The notes: generated by a model not told the origin, from the sequence alone. Counted from the first letter of the stretch, positions 35,203 to 44,695 are shown. The stretch is 47,917 nt of DNA from Geobacillus zalihae NBRC 101842 (GCF_001544135.1 NZ_BCPV01000030.1:1-47917), one strand, 5' to 3'. Program-made: numbers and translations.

Positions 35203-36405
35203 TTATGGACGGGACAAGACATTCGCAATCCGTTCGAACGCCCAATCCAATTCCTCTTTCGTAATGATGAGCGGCGGTGCGAAACGAATGACCGTCTCGT
35301 GCGTTTCCTTGCAAAGCAATCCTTGCTCTTTCAGCGCCTCACAGTACGGACGCGCCGGCACATGCAGCTCGACGCCGATAAATAAGCCGCGGCCGCGGAT
35401 CTCTTTAATATCGTCGTTTCGGATTTGTTTTAGTTTCGAAAGGAAGTATTCGCCAAGCTCAAGCGAACGCTCCGCTAGACGCTCTTCTTCAATCACTTCG
35501 AGCGCCGCGATCGACACCGCACATGCAAGCGGATTGCCGCCAAACGTCGATCCGTGCGAACCGGGTTCAAACACCGACAAAATGTCGCGGTTGGCGACGA
35601 CGCAAGAAATCGGGAACACCCCGCCGCCCAACGCTTTCCCTAAAATATACATATCGGGCACAACCTCTTCCCAGTCGCAGGCAAACAACTTCCCGGTCCG
35701 GCCGAGACCGGTTTGAATTTCGTCCGCGATGAACAGGACGTTGTTCGCTTTGCATACGTCATACGCCGCTTTTAAAAATCCTTGCGGTGGAATGCGGATG
35801 CCGGCTTCTCCTTGGATCGGTTCGACAAGAAACGCCGCCGTATTCGGTGTAATCGCCGCTTTCAACGCTTCGATGTCGCCGTACGGGATGATTTTCACTC
35901 CGGATAGCAGCGGTCCAAACCCGCGTTTATAAGCCGGTTCGGACGACAGCGACACGGCGGCAAGCGTCCGGCCGTGGAAGTTTCCTTCACAAACGATGAT
36001 TTCCGCTTTGTTGTCCGGAACGCCTTTTACATCATACGCCCAGCGGCGCGCCGCCTTGAGCGCCGTTTCCACCGCCTCGGCGCCCGTGTTCATCGGCAGC
36101 ACCATCTCTTTTTTCGTCAACCGGCACACTTTTTCATACCACGGGCCAAGCTGGTCGTTATGGAAGGCGCGCGATGTGAGCGTGACGCGATCAGCTTGCC
36201 GCTTTAACGCCTCCACAATTTTCGGATGCCGATGTCCTTGGTTGACGGCCGAATAAGCGCTTAACATGTCCATATAACGGTTGCCCTCTGGATCTTTCAC
36301 CCATACCCCTTCCGCTTCGGAAATGACGATCGGCAATGGATGATAATTTCGCGCTCCATATCGTTCCGTTTGTTCGATCAGCTGTTCGGACTTCGTAGCC
36401 ATCAT
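35203..36405 (-). CDS. rocD: Ornithine aminotransferase
   Basis: 400 residues, class III PLP aminotransferase; length like B. subtilis RocD (401). [12 protein letters not shown] (PLP Asp), [11 protein letters not shown] with the Schiff-base Lys, and [14 protein letters not shown] are clear. It converts ornithine and 2-oxoglutarate to glutamate semialdehyde and glutamate. Start at ATG 36405 behind AAAGGAG; a TTG and a second ATG adjoin. A hairpin precedes it. Confidence 0.93.
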   Translation of the reverse strand: MMATKSEQLIEQTERYGARNYHPLPIVISEAEGVWVKDPEGNRYMDMLSAYSAVNQGHRHPKIVEALKRQADRVTLTSRAFHNDQLGPWYEKVCRLTKKEMVLPMNTGAEAVETALKAARRWAYDVKGVPDNKAEIIVCEGNFHGRTLAAVSLSSEPAYKRGFGPLLSGVKIIPYGDIEALKAAITPNTAAFLVEPIQGEAGIRIPPQGFLKAAYDVCKANNVLFIADEIQTGLGRTGKLFACDWEEVVPDMYILGKALGGGVFPISCVVANRDILSVFEPGSHGSTFGGNPLACAVSIAALEVIEEERLAERSLELGEYFLSKLKQIRNDDIKEIRGRGLFIGVELHVPARPYCEALKEQGLLCKETHETVIRFAPPLIITKEELDWAFERIANVLSRP

Positions 36406-36445
36406 CAACCGCTCCTTTCCTTATCTGCGTTTCTTCGCTATAAAA

Positions 36446-36463
36446 GGGCGGACGCCGCCGCCC
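36446..36463 (-). terminator. Hairpin between rocA and rocD
   Basis: On minus GGGCGG-6-CCGCCC then TTTTAT: a short terminator-like hairpin within the operon that could make rocD/rocG expression lower than rocA, or attenuate. No promoter was seen in the remaining gap. Confidence 0.5.
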
Positions 36464-36473
36464 TTTTTTTGGT

Positions 36474-38021
36474 TTAAAACATTTCCGACACCGTTTTCGC
36501 TTGCATATGGAGAATCAAATAGTCCGGACCGCCCGCTTTCGAGTCGGTGCCTGACATGTTAAAGCCGCCAAACGGCTGATACCCGACAATCGCCCCTGTG
36601 CAGCCGCGGTTGAAGTACAAATTGCCAACATGGAACTCGTGCCGCGCTTTTTCGAGATTCGCCCGATTGCGCGAAATGACGGCTCCTGTCAGACCGTATT
36701 CGGTGTTGTTCGCAATCTCAAGCGCATGGTCAAAGTCGCGCGCTTTGGCAAACGCCACGACCGGTCCGAAAATTTCCTCCTGCATGATGCGCGCGTTCGG
36801 GTCGACATCCGCAAACACGGTCGGCTGGATGAAGAACCCTTTCGAATCGTCTCCTTCCCCGCCGGTCATGAGACGGCCTTCTTGTTTGCCGATTTCGATG
36901 TACTCCATAATTTTGTTGTACGCCCCTTGGTCGATGACCGGGCCCATAAACGTCGCTTGCTCCGCCGGATCGCCGACGTTGAGCTGCTTCGTCAGCTCGA
37001 CGACGCGGTTTAGCACTTGGTCGTAGACATCTTGAACCACGATCGCGCGCGAGCACGCTGAGCATTTTTGCCCCGAGAATCCAAACGCCGATGCGACAAT
37101 CGATTGCGCCGCCAGTTCGAGGTCCGCTTCTTTATCGACGACGATGGCGTCTTTGCCTCCCATTTCCGCGATGACGCGCTTCAGCCAAATTTGCCCCGGA
37201 TGCACTTTCGCTGCCCGCTCATAAATGCGGATGCCGACATCGCGCGATCCGGTGAAGCTGATAAATCGTGTACGCGGATGGTCGACGAGATAATCTCCGA
37301 CTTCAGCCCCGCTGCCCGGAATATAGTTCAACACACCAGCCGGAAGCCCCGCTTCTTCCAACACTTCCACAAATTTATACGCCACGACCGGCGTCGCGCT
37401 CGCCGGTTTCAACAGCACCGTATTGCCGGTCACAAGCGAAGCAACGGTTGTTCCCGCCATAATGGCAAACGGGAAGTTCCACGGCGAAATGACAACCCCG
37501 ACGCCAAGCGGAATGTAGAAGAACCGGTTCGTTTCCCCCGGACGGCTCTCAACCGGAATACCGTCTTTCAACTTCAACATTTGCCGGCCGTAATATTCCA
37601 TAAAGTCGATCGCTTCCGCGGTATCGGCGTCCGCTTCACGCCACGGTTTGCCCGCTTCTTTCACCAGCCAAGCGGAAAACTCGTGCTTGCGCCGGCGCAC
37701 GATCGCCGCCGCCCGGAACAAAATATCGGCCCGCGCTTCCGGGCTCGTCCGGCTCCATGTACGGAACGCCTCATCAGCGGTTTTCATCGCCCGCTCCGCC
37801 AGCTCTTTGTTCGCTTTCGCCACCCGGCCGACCACTTCCGTTTTGTTCGCCGGATTGATCGAAATGATTTTGTCTTCCGTCATCACCCGCTCGCCGCCGA
37901 TCACAAGCGGATAATCGCGCCCAAGCTCCGATTCCACTTTTTTGAGCGCTGCTAAAAACGCCTCGCGGTTTGCTTCCACGGTAAAATCTGTGAGCGGTTC
38001 GTGTCTGTACGGCTGCACCAT
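36474..38021 (-). CDS. rocA: 1-pyrroline-5-carboxylate dehydrogenase
   Basis: 515 residues, same length as B. subtilis Roc[24 protein letters not shown] (catalytic Glu) and [12 protein letters not shown] (catalytic Cys). It oxidises glutamate-5-semialdehyde to glutamate with NAD, in proline, ornithine and arginine breakdown. ATG 38021 with AAGGAGG. First gene of the operon. Confidence 0.94.
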   Translation of the reverse strand: MVQPYRHEPLTDFTVEANREAFLAALKKVESELGRDYPLVIGGERVMTEDKIISINPANKTEVVGRVAKANKELAERAMKTADEAFRTWSRTSPEARADILFRAAAIVRRRKHEFSAWLVKEAGKPWREADADTAEAIDFMEYYGRQMLKLKDGIPVESRPGETNRFFYIPLGVGVVISPWNFPFAIMAGTTVASLVTGNTVLLKPASATPVVAYKFVEVLEEAGLPAGVLNYIPGSGAEVGDYLVDHPRTRFISFTGSRDVGIRIYERAAKVHPGQIWLKRVIAEMGGKDAIVVDKEADLELAAQSIVASAFGFSGQKCSACSRAIVVQDVYDQVLNRVVELTKQLNVGDPAEQATFMGPVIDQGAYNKIMEYIEIGKQEGRLMTGGEGDDSKGFFIQPTVFADVDPNARIMQEEIFGPVVAFAKARDFDHALEIANNTEYGLTGAVISRNRANLEKARHEFHVGNLYFNRGCTGAIVGYQPFGGFNMSGTDSKAGGPDYLILHMQAKTVSEMF

Positions 38022-38082
38022 TTCGTCATCCTCCTTTTTAAAGGCAAAAAAATTTTTCGTTATAAAACGGTTTCATAGTTAT

Positions 38083-38111
38083 ATTATGCAAATGATTATG
38101 GCTTTTTTCAA
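38083..38111 (-). promoter_or_regulatory. rocA promoter, sigma-A type
   Basis: On minus TTGAAA (38106-38111), 17-base spacer, CATAAT (38083-38088). The -10 overlaps TTTGCATAA, which retains the -12 TTGCAT of sigma-54 sites, but no GG lies at -24. Confidence 0.6.
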
Positions 38112-38117
38112 TTGTTT

Positions 38118-39530
38118 TTACTTGGCGGCCTTGAGCTCCCCTTTTTCTGCGGCTAGGGGCTGAACCCGTTTTTTCGCCACAAGGTGGTAGTACCCGTAGC
38201 AAGCGAGCAAAAACGGAATGCCGCAGTAAAGAGCGATCCGTTGATCTGGAATAAACGCCAGTCCGATGATCGTCGCCATATTCAGCGCAAACGCCGCGAG
38301 CGGCACGAACGGATACAACGGCGTCCGGTATTTCAGATCGCGCACATCGCCGCCTTCGCGCAAAAACGCTTTCCGGCCGAAATAGCTTGACAGCGCGATG
38401 GAAGCCCACACCGTGACGGCGCCAAAACCGGCGATCGCCGTCAGCCAGACGTACACCGTATCTTCCGCATACACGCTGCACAACAGAGACAAGCAGCCGA
38501 TGGCAATGCTGGCAATAAGCGCATTGATGGGCACGCCGCGTTTCGATAGCTTGCTGAAAAACGGACTGACCATGCCTTGGCGCGACATCGACCAGAGGAC
38601 GCGCGATGTCGCATATAAGCCCGAGTTGGCCACCGACAGCACCGCCGTAATGATGACAAAATTCATGATATCGGCTGCATACGGAATGCCAATGTTGTCA
38701 AACACCTCAACAAACGGGCTTTCCACAACGCCGGCTTTCTCCCACGGAAACAAGCCAGCCAGCACAAAAATGGCCAAAATAAAGAAGATCAAAATGCGCC
38801 ATACGGTGTTGCGCAACGCAACCGGCACTGTTTTTTCCGGCTCGCGGCTTTCCCCTGCCGCCACGCCGACCAATTCCGTCCCTTGGAACGAAAAGTTCAC
38901 CAGGATCATCGTCGTAAAAATCGCCCAAAACCCGTTTGGAAACAATCCGCCATGATCAGTAAAATTCGAGAAAAACGGAGCGGGCTGCCCATTTTTCATC
39001 TGGATGACGCCAAACATCGCCGCCAGACCAAGAACAATAAACGCGATCACCGTCAGCACCTTGATGCTCGAAAACCAAAACTCCACCTCGCCAAATCCTT
39101 TGACAGACAACGCATTGATCAAAAACAAGAGCAAAGCGAAGACGGCGCAAAACACCCACGTCGGCACATCGGGAAACCATCGTTTCATGAGGATGCTGAC
39201 GGTGAGAAGCTCGATGCCGACTGTCACCGACCAGTTCAGCCATGACAGCCAGCCGATGCAATACCCTACCGCCGGCGAGATGAATTTTGTCGCATACGTC
39301 TGATACGACCCGGCATCAGGAATGCGGACGGCCAATTCTCCCAACGAAAGCATGGTCAAATACATGACCAATCCGCCAAAAAGATACGCAACGACAGCCC
39401 CGCCTGGCCCCGCCTCATGAATCGTATAGCCCGATCCTAAAAACAAACCGGTGCCGATCACCCCGCCAAGCGCAATCATAAACAAATGCCTGCTTTTTAG
39501 CTCTCGTCTCAGTTCTTGCACGGGTTGCAT
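38118..39530 (-). CDS. Amino-acid permease, RocE/RocC-like
   Basis: 470 residues, about 12 helices, APC superfamily. The start ELKSRHLFMIALGGVIGTGLFLGSG and the SFQGTELVGVAAGE segment are typical of arginine/ornithine/proline/GABA permeases. Its place upstream of rocA and size (RocC 470, RocE 467) support arginine, ornithine or proline uptake. ATG 39530 has GAGGGGAGAG. No terminator separates it from rocA, so read-through is likely. Confidence 0.82.
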   Translation of the reverse strand: MQPVQELRRELKSRHLFMIALGGVIGTGLFLGSGYTIHEAGPGGAVVAYLFGGLVMYLTMLSLGELAVRIPDAGSYQTYATKFISPAVGYCIGWLSWLNWSVTVGIELLTVSILMKRWFPDVPTWVFCAVFALLLFLINALSVKGFGEVEFWFSSIKVLTVIAFIVLGLAAMFGVIQMKNGQPAPFFSNFTDHGGLFPNGFWAIFTTMILVNFSFQGTELVGVAAGESREPEKTVPVALRNTVWRILIFFILAIFVLAGLFPWEKAGVVESPFVEVFDNIGIPYAADIMNFVIITAVLSVANSGLYATSRVLWSMSRQGMVSPFFSKLSKRGVPINALIASIAIGCLSLLCSVYAEDTVYVWLTAIAGFGAVTVWASIALSSYFGRKAFLREGGDVRDLKYRTPLYPFVPLAAFALNMATIIGLAFIPDQRIALYCGIPFLLACYGYYHLVAKKRVQPLAAEKGELKAAK

Positions 39531-39736
39531 CCGAAAACTCTCCCCTCTCTATGATCGATTTCGCAACCGCTTACATTTTTATCAAACAAACAGAACCCCC
39601 TTTTATGCAAAATTATTTTTCAATTTTTCGTGTATCACAACTTTATTATGAAGTTGTTTTTTTCTATTTTCAATATATTTAGCAAAAATTTTTTTCACAT
39701 CTTTCTTTCCCTTCCCGTCTCCCATCCACCTTATGC

Positions 39737-39742
39737 TATAAT
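39737..39742 (+). promoter_or_regulatory. Extended -10 of the rocR-like gene
   Basis: TGCTATAAT: an extended -10 (TATAAT 39737-39742) with no clear -35. Confidence 0.5.
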
Positions 39743-39764
39743 ACAAAAAAGAGAGGTGCTGATC

Positions 39765-41138
39765 GTGAACCGGGATATGGAAACGCTTTTATCGATGTAT
39801 GAGCAAATTCTCGAACTGATCGACCTTGGCGTCCATGCCGTCGATCAACATGGGAAAACCGTCATTTACAACCGGAAAATGCGGGACATCGAGGGTATGA
39901 ACATCGAGGACGTGCTCGATAAAAACATTTTGGACGTCTTCCGCTTCAACCCGGAGCAGCCGAGCACATTGCTTGAAGCGCTGCGCACCGGTGAAAGCAT
40001 TCTGAACAAGCAGCAAACGTATTTCAATAATAAAGGACAAGCCGTGACAACGGTCAATCAAACACACCCGCTGCAAAAAGACGGGCGCATCATCGGCGCC
40101 GTGGAAATCGCCAAAGACATCACCAAATTCCGCAAGCTGATCCAAGAGCACCACCAACGCGGTGAAGCCGGTCGCACGTTTGCCGACGTCATTGGCCAAA
40201 GCGAAGCCATGCAAAAGGCCATCCGCCTTGCTCGTCATGCCGCCCGCTCCGAAGCGTCCGTGCTGCTCATTGGGGAGAAAGGGACAGGAAAAGACTTGCT
40301 CGCTTCCTGCATTCACCATGAAAGCGAACGGCGAGCGAAGCCGTTTTTTGCGCAAACGTGTTTGTCGCTTCCGGACGATTGGATGGAAACGATGCTGTTT
40401 GGCAGCGAAGAAGACGGCGAGATCCAGCCCGGCTTGTTTGAACAAGCGGACGGCGGCACTGTGCTGCTTGACGATATCGACTCGTTAAGCCTGCCGCTTC
40501 AACAAAAACTTGCCCGTTTCCTGCAAGAAAAACAGTTTGTCCGCGCCCATGGCCAAAAACCGGTTCGTGCGGACGTTCGCCTTATCGCCTCGACAAGCGG
40601 CGACCCGATTGACGCGGTCCAAAACGGGGAATTGCTCAAATCGCTTTACTACCAAATTGCCGTCCACTGCATCGTCCTGCCGCCGTTGCGCGAACGGAAA
40701 GAGGACATTTTGCCGCTCGCTATCCATTTCATCCGTCAAGGCAACGAGCGCTATGGCCTACATGTCGAAGGACTCGGCGATGACGTGCAAGAGGCGTTTC
40801 TTGCTTACAGCTGGCCCGGCAACGTGCGCGAACTGGAGGCCGTCATGTTGGAAACGATGGCGACGATGGAACAAGAACAAACCATCACCCTCGCCCATCT
40901 GCCTGCCCCTTTTCGAGCCAAGCTGGCGCCCGACGAAGCGAAAACGGACTTTTTGTTCGATACGGAAGATATGTTGCCGCTTGACAAATACATGGAAGAA
41001 GTCGAAATTTACTACATCCGCAAGGCGCTGCAGCATCACGGCTTCAACATCACAAAAACGGCCAAAGCGCTCGGCTTAAGCCGACAAAACTTGCAATACC
41101 GCATCCGCAAGTACCAGATTGATAAGGAATGGGGATAA
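39765..41138 (+). CDS. RocR-like regulator with degenerate AAA+ domain
   Basis: 457 residues (B. subtilis RocR is 461), divergent from the roc genes. PAS domain (about 1-110), AAA+ domain, Fis-type helix-turn-helix (TKTAKALGLSRQNLQYR). The AAA+ part is damaged at exactly the functional points: Walker A survives as GEKGTGKD; the GAFTGA sigma-54 contact loop is gone, with LFGSEEDGEIQPGLFEQ in its place, about six residues short; Walker B is LLDDID; the two arginine fingers (FRADLFYRL in the intact paralogue at 26338) read LLKSLYYQI. It probably cannot remodel sigma-54 polymerase. GTG 39765 has AGAGAGGTG. It may act like TyrR with the main sigma factor. Confidence 0.85.
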   Translation: MNRDMETLLSMYEQILELIDLGVHAVDQHGKTVIYNRKMRDIEGMNIEDVLDKNILDVFRFNPEQPSTLLEALRTGESILNKQQTYFNNKGQAVTTVNQTHPLQKDGRIIGAVEIAKDITKFRKLIQEHHQRGEAGRTFADVIGQSEAMQKAIRLARHAARSEASVLLIGEKGTGKDLLASCIHHESERRAKPFFAQTCLSLPDDWMETMLFGSEEDGEIQPGLFEQADGGTVLLDDIDSLSLPLQQKLARFLQEKQFVRAHGQKPVRADVRLIASTSGDPIDAVQNGELLKSLYYQIAVHCIVLPPLRERKEDILPLAIHFIRQGNERYGLHVEGLGDDVQEAFLAYSWPGNVRELEAVMLETMATMEQEQTITLAHLPAPFRAKLAPDEAKTDFLFDTEDMLPLDKYMEEVEIYYIRKALQHHGFNITKTAKALGLSRQNLQYRIRKYQIDKEWG

Positions 41139-41187
41139 GCTGCAGTTGGCGATCGTACGGCCAAAAGGACAGGGGAGGTCGCTGTGG

Positions 41188-41940
41188 ATGATCGACGCTC
41201 ATCTTCATCTCGACCAGTACACGGACATCGATGAACAAATCAACCGTTGGCAAGAAGCGGGCATCATCGGCGTCGTCGCCGTATCCACCGATTTGCGCTC
41301 AAGCTGCCGAACGCTCGAGTTGAAACAGCGATTCCCTTCCTTCGTCTACGCCGCCATCGGTTTTCATCCCGAGCAACCGCTGCCAAGCGCAGCCGATTGG
41401 AACGAATGGACAGAGCTTGTCAAACAAGAGCGGCCGCTGCTCGCCGCCATCGGCGAAGTCGGGCTGCCATACTATTCAGCGGAAGCATGCGCCAAGCTGC
41501 CCGCGTATCAAGAACGATTAACCGAAATCGCGGCCATCGCCGCGGATGCCTCCTTGCCGCTCGTTCTTCACGCCGTCTACGACCGCGCCGAAACCGCCTT
41601 GGCCATCTTGCAGCAAGCTGGCGTCCGACAAGCCCATTTCCACTGGCTGAAGGCCGAGCCTGCCGTGGTCAAACAAATCATCGAGTACGGCTGCTACATT
41701 TCCGTCACTCCAGAAGTGTGCTACCGCGAGCGCGACAAGCAGCTGTTATCCCTCGTTCCCATCGAGCAGCTGCTCCTTGAAACCGATGGCCCATGGCCGT
41801 TTGCAGGCCCGTTTGCCGGAAAACTGACAACGCCGTTATGGCTATTGGACTCCGCGCGAGCCGTGGCGGCACACTATGGCCGAGATATCGAACAAGTCAA
41901 AACCATGATCACGGCGAACACAAAACGGCTTTACGGTTGA
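41188..41940 (+). CDS. TatD family metal-dependent hydrolase
   Basis: 250 residues, TIM-barrel. DAHLHLDQYTD (metal H-x-H), GEVGLPYYS (Glu), LVLHAVYDRAE (His), HWLK (His) and LETDGPWPF (Asp). TatD proteins are magnesium-dependent DNA exonucleases or D-aminoacyl-type hydrolases; the exact role is open. Start ATG 41188 after GGGGAGG, 49 bases beyond the rocR-like stop, so co-transcription is possible. Confidence 0.85.
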   Translation: MIDAHLHLDQYTDIDEQINRWQEAGIIGVVAVSTDLRSSCRTLELKQRFPSFVYAAIGFHPEQPLPSAADWNEWTELVKQERPLLAAIGEVGLPYYSAEACAKLPAYQERLTEIAAIAADASLPLVLHAVYDRAETALAILQQAGVRQAHFHWLKAEPAVVKQIIEYGCYISVTPEVCYRERDKQLLSLVPIEQLLLETDGPWPFAGPFAGKLTTPLWLLDSARAVAAHYGRDIEQVKTMITANTKRLYG

Positions 41941-41989
41941 TCTTCCTTATCGTACGATGAAACCAAATCTACATCGAAATGAGGGAAAC

Positions 41990-42478
41990 ATGATGGATCA
42001 TAATGAGCGAGTGCGCCAACAGCTGATCAAAAGCGTTTCCGGGCTGTCGGACGAACAGCTGAACACCCGGGCGGCGAAAGGGAGTTGGACCATCGCCCAA
42101 GTGCTCGAACACCTGTACTTAATCGAAACATCGATCGCAGCCATGATCGCCCATACAGTAAAGCATGGCGAGAGCCAGCCGGTTGAGGAGAAACCGATCC
42201 ACTTGACCGTTGACCGTTCTAAAAAAGTGGAGGCGCCTGATTTCGCCCGCCCGAGCGACCGCTTTTTCACTCGACACGAACTGGAAGAAAAATTGCATCA
42301 ATCGCGGCAGCGGTTGCGCCAAATCACGGAGCAAGCCAATCCGGCTGACTTGGAAGCCAAATCGTTCCCGCATCCCATTTTTGGGCCACTGAATTTGAAG
42401 CAATGGGTGGAATTTGTCGGCTACCATGAACAGCGCCACCTCGCGCAAATTGAAGAAATCAAGGCACAGCTTCCGTGA
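41990..42478 (+). CDS. DinB family protein (second copy)
   Basis: 162 residues, DinB_2 type. GSWTIAQVLEHLYLIE and GYHEQRHLAQIEEI give the three His ligands. It differs strongly from the DinB gene at 19826. Either of two adjacent ATGs (41990, 41993) may be used, after GAGGGAAA. Just downstream of tatD (49 bases). Confidence 0.8.
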   Translation: MMDHNERVRQQLIKSVSGLSDEQLNTRAAKGSWTIAQVLEHLYLIETSIAAMIAHTVKHGESQPVEEKPIHLTVDRSKKVEAPDFARPSDRFFTRHELEEKLHQSRQRLRQITEQANPADLEAKSFPHPIFGPLNLKQWVEFVGYHEQRHLAQIEEIKAQLP

Positions 42479-42503
42479 GGAGCGGGCGGCTCATCAAGGA
42501 AAA

Positions 42504-42542
42504 AGCCGAGCAACGACCAGCCAAATCCCGCCCTGCTCGGCT
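42504..42542. terminator. Terminator between dinB and yoaT
   Basis: AGCCGAGCA (42504-42512) pairs with 42534-42542; on minus a five-T run follows. The right arm overlaps the first base of the yoaT stop codon. Confidence 0.7.
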
Positions 42543-43444
42543 TACAACGATTTTCCATCTTCATGCGAACGCTCCACTGCCCCTGTCACAGCAATTGTTT
42601 TCACTTGCTTTAACGTCGCCACGATGAGAAAACTGACAATAACGAGCAAACACCATGAACTCACCTTCCCAAGATGAACAAGGCTCCACGCCTTCGCCTG
42701 GTTTGGATATTGCCAAGCGCCAAAAAAGGTGGCGATGTTTTCCGCGATCCAGATGAAAAACCCGATCAGCAAAAACGACAAAACAAGCGGCATCCGGTAG
42801 CGGATTCCCCCGACCTCATACGTCACCCATGACCGCCAAAAGACAAGCATGACGAGGCTTGAGAGCCACCAACGAACGTCCACCCAATAATGGTGGGTGA
42901 AAAAATTCAAGTAAATCGCCGAAGCGAGAGGAACGACCATCCAAAACGGCGGCCATTGCACCAACTCCACCTTCAGCCTTCGCCACGCCTGGCAAAGATA
43001 GCTGGCGACGCTCGCATACATAAAGCCGCTGTACAAGGGCACGCCAAAGATTTTCGTATACCCCTCTTCCGGATACGACCACGAACCCATGCGCACTTTA
43101 AACAGCTCGAGCGCAAGTCCAATGACGTGGAACAAGGTGATCACTTTGAGTTCATCCCGCGTTTCCATCCCTGACCGCACCATCCACCATTGCATGAGCA
43201 GGCAAATAACAAGCAGCCAATCATACCGCGGCAATAGCGGAAGCGGCGCGAGCTTCGTCAGCGCCAATGAGGCAAAAATGACAACCGGAAACACGCAAGA
43301 TTGCGCCTGCGCCCAACCGAAGCGAACAAGCTGCACAAACGCTTTGATCAGCCGCGACGTTCTGCCAAACTGGCGCACCCGGACGATCATGAGGCCAAAC
43401 GGTGGAGATTCGTCCACCGCTAGCTCTTGCTTTTCCCCTTTCAA
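42542..43444 (-). CDS. yoaT: YoaT, DUF817 membrane protein
   Basis: About 300 residues, seven to eight helices with conserved Trp-rich motifs (FKVRMGSWSYPEEGY, FFTHHYWVDVRWW, GFFIWIAENIATFFGAW): the DUF817/YoaT family, function unknown. The operon order yoaS-yozG-yoaT is as in B. subtilis, supporting the call. Start set at TTG 43444 after GGAGGGG; ATG 43486 (overlapping yozG) is the alternative. Confidence 0.82.
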   Translation of the reverse strand: MKGEKQELAVDESPPFGLMIVRVRQFGRTSRLIKAFVQLVRFGWAQAQSCVFPVVIFASLALTKLAPLPLLPRYDWLLVICLLMQWWMVRSGMETRDELKVITLFHVIGLALELFKVRMGSWSYPEEGYTKIFGVPLYSGFMYASVASYLCQAWRRLKVELVQWPPFWMVVPLASAIYLNFFTHHYWVDVRWWLSSLVMLVFWRSWVTYEVGGIRYRMPLVLSFLLIGFFIWIAENIATFFGAWQYPNQAKAWSLVHLGKVSSWCLLVIVSFLIVATLKQVKTIAVTGAVERSHEDGKSL

Positions 43445-43460
43445 GCCGTCCCCTCCCTGC

Positions 43461-43685
43461 TCACGGATTTGACTCCCCTTCATCACTTCGATACTCCAAA
43501 ATGTCCCCGGGCTGGCAATCGAGCGCCTTGCAAATGGCTTCGAGCGTCGAGAAACGGATCGCCTTCGCCTTCCCGTTTTTCAAGATCGACAAATTCGCCA
43601 TCGTGATCCCGACTCTCTCCGACAGCTCGGTGACGCTCATCTTCCGCTTCGCCAACATGACATCAAGATTCACGATAATCGGCAT
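43461..43685 (-). CDS. yozG: YozG, small Cro/C1-type regulator
   Basis: 74 residues, a single helix-turn-helix (SVTELSERVGITMANLSILKNGKAKAIRFSTLEAI shown here only as its key core, TMANLSILKNGKAKA). Members with this layout accompany DUF2975 membrane proteins and probably respond to them. ATG 43685 is eight bases from GAGG; that ribosome site overlaps the yoaS stop. Likely controls its own operon. Confidence 0.88.
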   Translation of the reverse strand: MPIIVNLDVMLAKRKMSVTELSERVGITMANLSILKNGKAKAIRFSTLEAICKALDCQPGDILEYRSDEGESNP

Positions 43686-43695
43686 GCCATCCACC

Positions 43696-44175
43696 TCAAA
43701 TGGTCAACTCATTTTCTTGTTTGATTTCAATCGCCTGCTGCAGCAGCTTTTGCAACACCGCGGCGAACACAGCGATGACAAGCGACGCAAACGGCACAAT
43801 CAGACCGACGAAGATGACTCCCGGAGCATCGTCTTTCTCGGCGAACAAGTAAAACAGCGGCAAGACAAGCAAATGCAGCCCGCTGATGGCGACGGCGCAA
43901 TGTTTGATCGTCTTTAACGCTTTCACCGACGCCTCGGAAAACGCGTCGTTTCGGTCAATATACACTAACAACCGGAACGCCTGATACAAAGCGAAGTAGA
44001 ACGGCAGCGCGGACGCCTCAAACACAAGATAAACAAAATACTTGATCCAAGGGAACGTTGGCACCAGCTTGACAGCCACCTTCGCAAGCGCAGGAACCAA
44101 AAATAGGCACAATGCCAAAACCGGAAGGCCGATCAACACTAAAGACGCCTTCAAAAACAACGTTTCCCGTTTCAT
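43696..44175 (-). CDS. yoaS: YoaS, DUF2975 membrane protein
   Basis: 159 residues, four helices; the YIDRNDAFSEASVKALKTIK cytosolic loop between helices 2 and 3 is the DUF2975 mark. First gene of yoaS-yozG-yoaT, behind a TTGATA-17-TACAAT promoter. Function unknown; the pairing with an adjacent DNA-binding protein suggests a membrane sensor. Confidence 0.85.
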   Translation of the reverse strand: MKRETLFLKASLVLIGLPVLALCLFLVPALAKVAVKLVPTFPWIKYFVYLVFEASALPFYFALYQAFRLLVYIDRNDAFSEASVKALKTIKHCAVAISGLHLLVLPLFYLFAEKDDAPGVIFVGLIVPFASLVIAVFAAVLQKLLQQAIEIKQENELTI

Positions 44176-44206
44176 CGAAACACCTCACTGACTCGTTTTC
44201 GACTTT

Positions 44207-44235
44207 ATTGTAATGAATGTCTTATCGTTTATCAA
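44207..44235 (-). promoter_or_regulatory. yoaS promoter
   Basis: On minus TTGATA (44230-44235), 17 bases, TACAAT (44207-44212). Confidence 0.7.
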
Positions 44236-44427
44236 TAAATAATTGTTGATTTAAATTAAATTTTTTCTGCAAAACAGCAAAAAGAAAAGACGTCCCCACA
44301 CGGTAACGCCCGACCATACCTATTGAGACAACAGGCACACCGTATTCACTTCCACGCCGCCCATTACCAATCGATTCGCTTTCCATCCCGGAAAAAGCCG
44401 CCGTTCGGCCCGTCAGGCCTGATTCTG

Positions 44428-44493
44428 CTATTTAACCGCACTCCCCCCAATTACTCGTTTTTCATCGACAGCCCGTGCTTTCGCGGAAATCAT
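44428..44493 (-). other. Short ORF with strong ribosome site, perhaps a gene fragment
   Basis: ATG 44493 follows AAGGAGGG and gives MISAKARAVDEKRVIGG, ending after 21 codons at TAG. The strong site suggests a real start of a now-broken gene or a small peptide. Family not recognised. Confidence 0.35.
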
Positions 44494-44594
44494 AATAGGA
44501 TACCCTCCTTCAATCCATAAATTTCATCAACACCTGTCTATCATTATAAAAGAAAGAGGGCACTTTCAATGGTTAGATCAAGACAATTCGTTGA

Positions 44595-44675
44595 TTATTC
44601 AACAAATTGTATGAAATTATCGATGATCGATTCGATGTTTTCTTTTCCAACATCGTCATCCTCGCAAAGGAACAA
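44595..44675 (-). pseudogene. C-terminal remnant of an unidentified protein
   Basis: A 26-codon frame reads LFLCEDDDVGKENIESI then DNFIQFVE and a stop, protein-like and acidic as in the C-termini of small immunity-type proteins. An in-frame TAG lies two codons upstream (..NLW*G). It starts within 20 bases of the kinase stop, so most of the gene is gone. Weak inference. Confidence 0.3.
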
Positions 44676-44695
44676 ACCCTACCAAAGATTCCCGA

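Larger units (their letters stand above)
44176..44695. other. Gap with gene scraps, yoaS / kinase
   Basis: 520 bases. Holds the yoaS promoter, a 21-codon frame with a strong ribosome site (44428-44493) and the end of an unidentified protein (44595-44675). Nothing else was recognised. Confidence 0.4.

Noticed and set aside
34346-35716. 456-codon frame opposite rocG and rocD
   Set aside because: Antisense shadow; no ribosome site, spans two real genes.
38022-38117. Possible sigma-54 promoter for rocA around TTTGCAT
   Set aside because: The bases ten positions before the GC are CC, not GG; a sigma-A promoter fits better.
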